From Verrucomicrobiaceae bacterium (lineage in GTDB: Bacteria; Verrucomicrobiota; Verrucomicrobiia; Verrucomicrobiales; Verrucomicrobiaceae), in contig JABTUN010000001.1 of the NCBI GenBank assembly GCA_015075365.1, positions 1,426,001 to 1,490,000 of the forward strand: a DNA stretch of 64,000 nt, read 5' to 3'. Under the pieces are notes generated by a model that worked only from the letters and a program-made list of their open reading frames with translations, ran no database searches and was not told the origin of the DNA. This document shows positions 1 through 6,362 of this stretch, one piece after another. The first letter of the stretch is position 1, and each line of letters begins with the position of its first letter. The position numbers and the translations under genes are program-made.

Positions 1-2
1 TC

Positions 3-1400
3 CAGTTTGAATACAAGGACAGCATCGTGAACCTGCTCGACACGCCAGGTCACAAGGACTTCTCCGAGGACACCTACCGCGTGCTCACGGCCGTGGACGC
101 CGCCATCATGGTGATCGATGCCGGTAAAGGGATCGAGGCGCAGACGCGGAAGCTCTTCGAGGTCTGCCGCCGCCGTGGCGTACCGATCTTCACCTTCATG
201 AACAAGCTCGACCGGCCTGCCCGCGAGCCTCTCACGTTGCTCGACGAGCTGGAAACCGTGCTCGGCATCGGCGCCTGCGCCATCAACTGGCCGCTCGGCC
301 TCGGCCAGCAGTTCCGCGGTGTTTACGACCGCATCACGAAGGACGTGCATCTCTTCGAGCGAACCGCGCACGGTGCGTATCGTGCCCCGGTGAAGGTCGG
401 CGGCCTTGATGACGATTTCGTGGCGAAGCACGTCTCCAGCGATGCGCTGGAGCAGGCGAAGATGGAGATCGAGATGCTCGACGGCGCCGGTCATGCCTAC
501 GACCGCGGCGCGATTGATCGCGGCGAGCTCACACCCGTCTTCTTCGGCAGCGCCAGCAACAACTTCGGCGTGCAGTTGCTCCTCGACGGCTTCCTCGATC
601 TCGCGCCACCGCCGAAACCGCGCCAAGCGGATGACGGCCGCGTCATTGAGCCGACTCAAGAAGCCTTCTCCGGCTTCGTTTTCAAGATCCAGGCCAACAT
701 GGACCCGCGTCATCGCGACCGCATGAGCTTCATCCGCATCGTCAGCGGCAAATTCGAGCGCGACATGCAGGCCGTGCACACGCGCACCGGCAAAACCGTC
801 CGCCTCGCCAACTCGCAGAAGCTGTTCGCCCAGGATCGCGAGACCGTGAACGACGCCTACGCGGGTGATGTCGTGGGCATCGTCGGCAACTACGGCTTTG
901 GCATCGGCGACACGCTTTCGACCGATCCGAAGCTCAAATTTGACGAAATCCCCCGCTTCGCGCCCGAAGTCTTCGCCTACCTGCACAACCCGAGCACCGC
1001 GCACTACAAGCGCTTCCGCGAGGGCCTGGAGCAGCTCCTCAGCGAAGGCGTCGTGCAGCAATTCATCCAGCCGCACGCCGGCCAACGCGTGCCGCTGCTC
1101 GGCGCGGTCGGCCCGCTGCAGTTTGAAGTCGTGCAATACCGCCTCGAAAGCGAATACAACGCGCAAAGCCGCCTTGAACCCGCTCCCTACACCGTCCTGC
1201 GCTGGGTGCGCACGAAGGATGGCGGCAGCATCGAGGACTTCGACATCCCCGGCGGCGTCACGACCGCTCAAGACGCCGAAAACCGCTGGGTCGTCTTTTT
1301 CAGCGACCAGTGGGCCATCAATTACTTCGAGCGCCGCAATCCGAACGCGGAGCTGTCCGAGATCCCGTGGGATGAGGTGGAGAAGAAGGCTGTTGGGTGA
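3..1400 (+). CDS. prfC: Peptide chain release factor 3 (5' end outside the window)
   Basis: RF3 is a translational GTPase that removes RF1/RF2 from the ribosome after termination. The window starts inside the gene: the frame is open from base 3, so about 465 residues are seen of a family that usually has about 525-530. The missing part would carry the P-loop. Visible GTPase motifs are DTPGH (G3) at visible residues 13-17 and NKLD (G4) near residue 67. The following text (SFIRIVSGKFERDM, then GDTLSTD, then FAPEVFAYLHNPSTAHYKRFREGL) fits RF3 domains II and III rather than EF-G. The GTG at 27 is an internal codon, not the start, because the frame upstream reads QFEYKDSI and matches the family. 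It converges on ssb with a hairpin between. Identification is strong. Confidence 0.95.
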   Translation, partial: QFEYKDSIVNLLDTPGHKDFSEDTYRVLTAVDAAIMVIDAGKGIEAQTRKLFEVCRRRGVPIFTFMNKLDRPAREPLTLLDELETVLGIGACAINWPLGLGQQFRGVYDRITKDVHLFERTAHGAYRAPVKVGGLDDDFVAKHVSSDALEQAKMEIEMLDGAGHAYDRGAIDRGELTPVFFGSASNNFGVQLLLDGFLDLAPPPKPRQADDGRVIEPTQEAFSGFVFKIQANMDPRHRDRMSFIRIVSGKFERDMQAVHTRTGKTVRLANSQKLFAQDRETVNDAYAGDVVGIVGNYGFGIGDTLSTDPKLKFDEIPRFAPEVFAYLHNPSTAHYKRFREGLEQLLSEGVVQQFIQPHAGQRVPLLGAVGPLQFEVVQYRLESEYNAQSRLEPAPYTVLRWVRTKDGGSIEDFDIPGGVTTAQDAENRWVVFFSDQWAINYFERRNPNAELSEIPWDEVEKKAVG

Positions 1401-1401
1401 G

Positions 1402-1435
1402 GATCGCGCTCCGCGGGGCGGTCCCCGCCGCGATC
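1402..1435. terminator. Hairpin between convergent prfC and ssb
   Basis: Bases 1402-1408 (GATCGCG) pair with 1429-1435 (CGCGATC), and inside them 1413-1418 (GCGGGG) pair with 1423-1428 (CCCCGC). The structure fills the 36-bp gap between two convergent stop codons, so it is well placed to end transcription from both sides. There is no clear T-tract on either side, so it may slow polymerase or protect 3' ends rather than be a classical intrinsic terminator. Confidence 0.5.
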
Positions 1436-1436
1436 A

Positions 1437-2000
1437 TCAAAACGGAATGTCGTCCTCCTCCATGCCGTCCGTGATCGGACCTTCGCCGAAGTCGTCATTC
1501 TGCTGCGCGGGCGCGGGACGCTGCTGGGGACGCTGGGCCGGGGCGGCACGCTGCTGCATGGGGCGCTGCTGGGGACGGCTGTAACCGCCACCGCCGCCAC
1601 CACCACCGCCGCCTTCATCATCATAGCCACCTCCGCCACCACCACCTGCCCCACCGCCGCCGCCTTGGGCGCTGTTGAGGAATTGCATGGTTTCTCCCAC
1701 GACCTTGAGGCGCTGGCGCTTCTGGCCCGTCTGTTTGTCCTCCCAGGAATCCATCTGGAGACGCCCCTCGATGAAGACCGGGCGGCCCTTGTGCAGGTAT
1801 TTGCCGGCGAGCTCCGCCGTCTTTCCCCACAGGGTGATATCGACAAAGGTGACCTCCTCGATTTTTTCACCACTTTCAGAGCTGTACACGCGGTTCATGG
1901 CCAGGCCGATGTCACAGACGGCGCTGCCTTTGGGGGTGTAGCGCACCTCGGGATCGCGGGTGAGGTTGCCGATGAGCATGACTTTGTTCAGGGAGGCCAT
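1437..2000 (-). CDS. ssb: Single-stranded DNA-binding protein
   Basis: 187 residues. The N-terminal OB fold (about residues 1-108) starts MASLNKVMLIGNLTRDPEVR and contains the family signatures FVDITLWGKTAE and GRPVFIEGRLQ. A long linker follows, with glycine runs interrupted by YDDE, then a Q/P/R/A-rich stretch. The chain ends in EEDDIPF, the acidic tip that binds partner proteins in replication and repair. Both ends of the protein are therefore intact. The linker is glycine-heavy and longer than in E. coli SSB (178 residues in total). The start ATG has no Shine-Dalgarno sequence. It is divergent from the xer gene across a 115-bp intergenic region. Confidence 0.96.
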   Translation of the reverse strand: MASLNKVMLIGNLTRDPEVRYTPKGSAVCDIGLAMNRVYSSESGEKIEEVTFVDITLWGKTAELAGKYLHKGRPVFIEGRLQMDSWEDKQTGQKRQRLKVVGETMQFLNSAQGGGGGAGGGGGGGYDDEGGGGGGGGGGYSRPQQRPMQQRAAPAQRPQQRPAPAQQNDDFGEGPITDGMEEDDIPF

Positions 2001-2047
2001 AGAGCGAGGGAAGTGAGGAGGGTGCCGGGACGGATTTAGCCGCCATC

Positions 2048-2083
2048 ATTGCCGGGGGCGGCGCTTCCGGGCAATTGTTTTTT
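2048..2083 (+). terminator. Terminator-like hairpin with T-tract upstream of the xer gene
   Basis: ATTGCCGG (2048-2055) pairs with CC(G)GGCAAT (2067-2075) with one bulged G, and is followed by TGTTTTTT. This is the shape of an intrinsic terminator read on the plus strand. It lies in the ssb/xer divergent region, 33 bp before the xer start. It could stop transcription running antisense through ssb, or act as an attenuator for xer. No upstream plus-strand promoter was identified. Confidence 0.4.
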
Positions 2084-2115
2084 GTCATCCCCGCCCGCCT
2101 TGCCATGCTGCGACC

Positions 2116-3006
2116 GTGCTGCACCTGATCGACGGCTTCATCCTCCACCTGGCGACCGAGCGCGGCCTCTCGGTGAACTACCAGCTCCTCGTCCGCCGGT
2201 TCCTGGAGGCCTTCGCATCGTGGTTCAAGGAGGCGCATGCCTCTGAAAACCCCGCCCAGGTCACGACCGACCACATCACCGACTACCTGGCACGGCGGAA
2301 AAAGGACGGCCTGGCCACATCCTCCGCGCGGATCGAGCTGATCGGCCTCAAAATCTTCTTCCGCTGGCTCGCGGCCCGCCAGCACATCCCCGCCGATCCG
2401 GCGGACGCCATCCTGCCGCCGCGCACCGAAACCCATCTGCCGGAGACGCTGAACGAGCATGAGGTGCGCCGGCTCGTCGAGTCCATCACCGGCATCGCGC
2501 CGCTCGACCGGCGTGACCGCGCCATGCTGGAGCTGTTTTATGCGAGCGGGCTGCGCCTCTCCGAGCTGCTTGACGCCCGTATTGAAAACCTGAGCCTGGA
2601 GGAGGGCTGGATCCGCGTCACCGGCAAGGGGGCCAAGACCCGCGTCATCCCCGTCGGCGAGGCGGCGCGGGAGGCCATCGCGGCGTATCTGGAGCACGCG
2701 CGCCCGGCGCTGGTGAAGGCGCGGAGCACCAGCCATCTGTTTTTGTCAAACCGCGGCCGGAAGCTCGGGCCGGAGCGCATCCGCGCCATCTTCCGCGAGC
2801 GCGCGGCCGCCTGCGGCCTGGAGAAGCACATCCATCCGCACAAGCTGCGCCACAGCTTCGCCACGCACCTGCTGCACCACGGCGCGGACCTGCGCGTGAT
2901 TCAGGAGATGCTCGGCCACGCGGACATCGCCACAACCCAGATCTACACGCACGTCGATCAGGCGCGGCTGAAGGACACGCACCGCAGGTTTCACCCGCGC
3001 GCATGA
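2116..3006 (+). CDS. xerD: Tyrosine recombinase of the XerC/XerD family
   Basis: 296 residues, the normal length for XerC/XerD, which resolve chromosome dimers at dif sites. The N-terminal SAM-like domain (about 1-105) is followed by the catalytic domain with all expected residues: Arg147 in SGLRLSEL, Lys in GKGAKTR, HKLRH (His242, Arg245), the [13 protein letters not shown] segment and the nucleophile Tyr277. XerD is favoured over XerC from overall resemblance, but one window cannot settle which paralogue it is. The start is GTG at 2116; an ATG at 2105 is out of frame. After the TGA stop the same frame stays open for another 500 bases and runs into a 21-bp repeat array, which is unusual for this gene. 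Confidence 0.9.
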   Translation: MLHLIDGFILHLATERGLSVNYQLLVRRFLEAFASWFKEAHASENPAQVTTDHITDYLARRKKDGLATSSARIELIGLKIFFRWLAARQHIPADPADAILPPRTETHLPETLNEHEVRRLVESITGIAPLDRRDRAMLELFYASGLRLSELLDARIENLSLEEGWIRVTGKGAKTRVIPVGEAAREAIAAYLEHARPALVKARSTSHLFLSNRGRKLGPERIRAIFRERAAACGLEKHIHPHKLRHSFATHLLHHGADLRVIQEMLGHADIATTQIYTHVDQARLKDTHRRFHPRA

Positions 3007-3072
3007 GCTGCGGCGGCCCCGGAGGGCAGGCGGAAAGCGCTTTGGCGATTTTGGGGGGCCAAAAAGCGCTTT

Positions 3073-3510
3073 TTGGAGCCGGCGGAGCGGTTTTGGCGGT
3101 TCCTCGAACGATTTCGCCGCACGGCGGGATCATTCGGCCGCACGGTGGAATCATTGGACCGCACGGCGGAATCATTCGACCGCACGGCGGAATCATTCAA
3201 CCGCACGGTGGAATCGTTCGACCGCACGGCGGAATCGTTTGACCGCACGGCGGAATCATTCGACCGCACGGCGGAATCGTTTGGCCGCACGGCGGAATCA
3301 TTTGACCGCACGGTGGAATCGTTCGACCGCACGGCGGAATCGTTCGGCCGCACGGCGGAATCGTTCGGCCGCACGGCGGAATCGTTCGGCCGCACGGCGG
3401 AATCGTTCGACCGCACGGCGGAATCGTTCGACCGCACGGCGGAATCGTTCGACCGCACGGCGGAATCGTCTGGCCGTGCGGCGGAATCGTCCGGGCAAAG
3501 CGCGGAATGA
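3073..3510 (+). CDS. Possible heptad-repeat protein (uncertain; frame continues from the recombinase)
   Basis: This reading frame is in phase with the preceding recombinase, separated by its TGA and 66 bases. It encodes about 18 copies of a seven-residue unit, typically DRTAESF, with D/G/N and A/V variants. Before the clean array the heptad phase already shows in [28 protein letters not shown]. Most differences between units are synonymous in this frame (TCA/TCG Ser, TTT/TTC Phe) but change residues in the other two forward frames, which mildly favours coding. Against it: the only starts are weak (TTG at 3073), there is no ribosome binding site, and the repeat is open in several frames on both strands. 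No known family was recognised. Confidence 0.25.
   Translation: MEPAERFWRFLERFRRTAGSFGRTVESLDRTAESFDRTAESFNRTVESFDRTAESFDRTAESFDRTAESFGRTAESFDRTVESFDRTAESFGRTAESFGRTAESFGRTAESFDRTAESFDRTAESFDRTAESSGRAAESSGQSAE
3117..3505. repeat. Array of about 18 direct 21-bp repeats
   Basis: The period is exactly 21 bp. A typical unit is GACCGCACGGCGGAATCGTT plus one C. Units differ by single substitutions and keep length, so no indel has broken the phase over about 390 bp. Each unit holds two small inverted repeats: CCGC-ACG-GCGG and GAA-TCG-TTC. The array fills most of the 600-bp space between the recombinase and the next gene. Bases 3007-3116 before it show the same 21-base periodicity in degenerate form; 3511-3607 after it show nothing recognisable. 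It has no unique spacers, so it is not a CRISPR. Confidence 0.95.
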
Positions 3511-3607
3511 GCGGGCGGAAGCATGGAACGGCGGCGGGGGACGCTGGAATCGCTCCGGGGTGGCGCGGTGGAGAGTCTGGCAAGCCGCCCGTGACGGCGC
3601 GGCTCCC

Positions 3608-4063
3608 TCATTCCACGACAAGGGCAGGCGCAGGCGCGGCCGCTGGTGCGGGGAGCGCGTAGCGATTCCCACTGCGGCCGAGCCCGCGCTGGGTGAGGAG
3701 GATTTCACCCGTTTCTTTGAGATCCTGGAGGGTGGAGCGGATCGTGGAGTCGCCAAACTCGCGGAAGTGCTGTTTGGCAAGCTGCCGCTTCACCTCGCCG
3801 ATGCCAAAGGGGCTGCCGACCGTCGGCAGGACCATGCGCACGGCGGTGGTGACATCACTGATGCGGCGGTTCGGGTGAACCGGTGGAGGTGGGTTGGGCG
3901 CAGGCACGGCAGCCGGTGATGGCGCGGCTGGCGGAGCCGCGGGCAGGGTGGCACACGGCTGAAGTTTCTGCTTCATCTGCCGCACCAGCTCGACATCGGC
4001 CAGCAGGCGTTTCTCCAGCTCATCAAGCCATGCCAGGGACAGGGAAGAGGCATCCGCGTTCAT
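3608..4063 (-). CDS. Hypothetical protein with a winged-helix-like C-terminal domain
   Basis: 151 residues. The N-terminus (1-35) is helical and charged (WLDELEKRLLADVELVRQMK), followed by a proline/alanine linker (about 38-65). The C-terminal half resembles a winged helix: AVRMVLPTVGSPFGIGEVKR, then STIRSTLQDLKETGEI and a wing-like LTQRGLGRSGNRYAL. Such domains often mediate DNA binding or protein contacts; the layout suggests a coiled tether plus a wHTH module. There are no catalytic motifs. It is transcribed towards the repeat array and has no obvious operon partner. A regulatory role is inference only. Confidence 0.65.
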   Translation of the reverse strand: MNADASSLSLAWLDELEKRLLADVELVRQMKQKLQPCATLPAAPPAAPSPAAVPAPNPPPPVHPNRRISDVTTAVRMVLPTVGSPFGIGEVKRQLAKQHFREFGDSTIRSTLQDLKETGEILLTQRGLGRSGNRYALPAPAAAPAPALVVE

Positions 4064-4225
4064 GCGCGGAGTGTCTCAAAACCACCGTGGCCTGACAAGA
4101 CGAAACATCGGCCGCACAGCGCCCCCTGGAGGGCAGCCGCATGGCATTCCCGCCCGTCTCAAAGAGGGCGGAGGGGCGCGAAGCATCGAGGGCCGTCGGG
4201 GGGACAGGGGGCTGACGAATCCGCC

Positions 4226-6250
4226 TCACTCCAGCAGCCACGCGGCCGCATTTCCAGCAGGCTCCTTGCCTTCGCCTTTCATCCAGAGGGCGTTGGAGCC
4301 GTTCAGCTTGATGAAGCCGGGCAGATCCAGGTACTTCGAGCCGCCGGGCAGGAACATGGGATCACGATAGCTCAACACTTTCCCAAAACGGAAACCGTGC
4401 GTGTCCACCGCCGCACGATCGACAGCACCACCGGCCAGCGCGCGGGCTGCGACGGCGATGGGGCCGGTTTGCTCGCCGAAACCGGCGAGGCAGACGGTCT
4501 TCGGACTCGGATGCGCGCCGACCTTCGTGTTGCGCAGGAAGGTGACGAGCGAGAGCACATCATGCACGCGCTGGGCGAAGAGCGCGTGGTTGTAGCCGTG
4601 CGTGTAGCCGGCGAATTCGCGCGGATTGGCCACCACGCGCGTCTCTTTGACCGGCTCGCCACCCTGGAAGAGCAAATCGGCCCCCACCACCGCCGCGCCC
4701 CCGGCGACCAGTTTCTTCACGTCGTCGTTTTGCAGCCCGGACCTGCCCTTGTCATCGAGCCATACCACCACGCGGCCGTTCCAGTTCTTCGGGTAGAGCC
4801 ACGCGACGTTGACCTCCTCGTTGTAGGTCGTGTTTTTCAGCGTGCCGGTCATTTCCAGGTGGTCGCCACGGTCCTGCTTGTCCTTGAGCTCCCATTCGAC
4901 GGTGCCTGCTTTGTCATAGCTGCGGCCGATGACGATCTCGATGGCCGGGCGCAGCACTTTTTCAGGATCGGCGTCAGCGAGCTGCTTCTGCGCGTCCTCG
5001 GTCAACCACCTCAGCAACTTGCGCTCGAACTCGGGATCGGCGGCCTTGGGCGCGGGATGCTTGTCGTCCCAGACAGTGAGCTGCTCCTTGGTGAGCGGTT
5101 CGTAGTCCTGCTCGATGACGGGGGAGGGGAAACCGAGCTTGAAGTGCTTGTTCACGAAGGTGTAGAAGGCGCTGCGCGTGACGGCGTTGTAGTTGTGCGG
5201 AAAGTGCTCCCCGCGCACAAGCAGCACGTTGTCCTTCTTGCCGAAAGTCGTGTACAGCTTCTGCAAGTCGGGGAAGCCCTTTGTGGCCATCTCCTTCGTC
5301 CAGTCGTTCGCGGTGTTCATGCCCTGCGGTTTTGGCGCGAAGAGGCCCGCGAACTCGACATTGCCTGTGTTGATGCGCAGCAGCGAGGCGTTTTCACAGG
5401 TGCAGCCGCCCTGCATCGACGTGCTGACCATCACGCAGGGAAAGGAGAGCTGGATGCGGTCGTCGATGGCCGCCAGCAGCATCGTCTGCGTGCCGCCGCC
5501 GCTCGCGCCGGTGATCGCGGTGCGCTCTGGATCGACCTCCGGCAGGGACAGCAGGAAATCGAGGCCGCGCACGGCATTGAGCGTCTGCAGGCCCATGATG
5601 GATTGCAGATGCGACTCCGCCTGCGCGCTGAAAAGGCCCCAGTTCTCCGTGGTGTTCATCTCCGGCCGCTGTTTATCAAAACGATGAACCACCTCGCGCG
5701 GAATCTGCTTCGAGTCCGAATCGCTCAGCATGTCCCACTGCCACACAACGCAGCCCATGCGCGCGAGCTGCACGCAAAGGCTCTGGAAGATGCTCTTCCC
5801 GCCGCGCTCAAAACGCTCGCCCCCCGCCGCGATCTCGCGCCGCACCGCGTCATCCGCCGCGATGGACAACCGCGCGTCCTGCCAGTGCCCGTGCGCGAAC
5901 ATGATGCCCGGAACCTTGCCCTTCGGGCTCGTCGGGCGGTACAAATTGCCCGTGACGTAAAAACCAGGCACGCTCTCAAAATAAACCTTCTCGACCGTGT
6001 AGCCCTCGCGCTCGATTCTGCCGTGGATGACCGCGTTGAGCGGCGTCTTCGTCGGCATCGGCCACAAACCCTCCGCCACGAGAATCTGCCGCCGCACATA
6101 ATCTTTGCGCGCATCCCACTCACTGAGCGAAGACGGCGGATTGAAGGGAAAATAGCCATTGAGGTCCTTCGGCGGCTGGTGGCGGATGTCTTCAGCATGC
6201 GCGGCGAGCGACACACCGGCGAGGGCGAGGAGAAACAGCTTTGATTTCAT
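4226..6250 (-). CDS. Secreted alpha/beta-hydrolase, acetylxylan-esterase-like
   Basis: 674 residues with a Sec signal peptide (about 1-19, ending AAHA). The frame stays open upstream, but the ATG at 6250 is chosen because the signal peptide starts there and the longer version runs antisense to the next gene. An alpha/beta-hydrolase domain occupies about 40-390, with the nucleophile elbow GASGGG and a late HFPHNYN region that could supply the catalytic His. A second half (about 400-674) looks like another, less clear alpha/beta fold (VVVWLDDKGRSG, CLAGFGEQTG). Proteins of this layout are common in polysaccharide-degrading PVC bacteria and are often annotated as acetyl xylan esterase family proteins; the actual substrate is unknown. 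It is divergent from the addB-like gene. Confidence 0.75.
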   Translation of the reverse strand: MKSKLFLLALAGVSLAAHAEDIRHQPPKDLNGYFPFNPPSSLSEWDARKDYVRRQILVAEGLWPMPTKTPLNAVIHGRIEREGYTVEKVYFESVPGFYVTGNLYRPTSPKGKVPGIMFAHGHWQDARLSIAADDAVRREIAAGGERFERGGKSIFQSLCVQLARMGCVVWQWDMLSDSDSKQIPREVVHRFDKQRPEMNTTENWGLFSAQAESHLQSIMGLQTLNAVRGLDFLLSLPEVDPERTAITGASGGGTQTMLLAAIDDRIQLSFPCVMVSTSMQGGCTCENASLLRINTGNVEFAGLFAPKPQGMNTANDWTKEMATKGFPDLQKLYTTFGKKDNVLLVRGEHFPHNYNAVTRSAFYTFVNKHFKLGFPSPVIEQDYEPLTKEQLTVWDDKHPAPKAADPEFERKLLRWLTEDAQKQLADADPEKVLRPAIEIVIGRSYDKAGTVEWELKDKQDRGDHLEMTGTLKNTTYNEEVNVAWLYPKNWNGRVVVWLDDKGRSGLQNDDVKKLVAGGAAVVGADLLFQGGEPVKETRVVANPREFAGYTHGYNHALFAQRVHDVLSLVTFLRNTKVGAHPSPKTVCLAGFGEQTGPIAVAARALAGGAVDRAAVDTHGFRFGKVLSYRDPMFLPGGSKYLDLPGFIKLNGSNALWMKGEGKEPAGNAAAWLLE

Positions 6251-6362
6251 GGGTTGGGATGTGTGACCGCTCTCAAACGCCACCGCTCGCGCAACTTCAT
6301 CATCGCAGCGAAAATCGTCCCGCCTCCGTTGACGCTGCGCGGGTCCTGCCGACATCTCGCCC

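Noticed and set aside
3117..3505. CRISPR array
   Set aside because: Units are 21 bp, head to tail, with no unique spacers, no leader and no cas genes nearby.
2116..3510. Integron-type integrase with a cassette array
   Set aside because: The recombinase has ordinary XerC/XerD length without the integron-specific insertion, and the repeats lack cassettes or attC-like sites.
3197..3583. Minus-strand proteins made of PPCGRTI or NDSAVRS units over the 21-bp array
   Set aside because: The repeat is open in several frames because it lacks stops; the minus frames show more residue changes between units and have no support from context.
4397..6244. 615-residue plus-strand protein antisense to the secreted hydrolase
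   Set aside because: It mirrors the high-GC hydrolase gene, is Arg/His/Leu-rich, and shows no domain; the minus-strand gene has a signal peptide and catalytic motifs.
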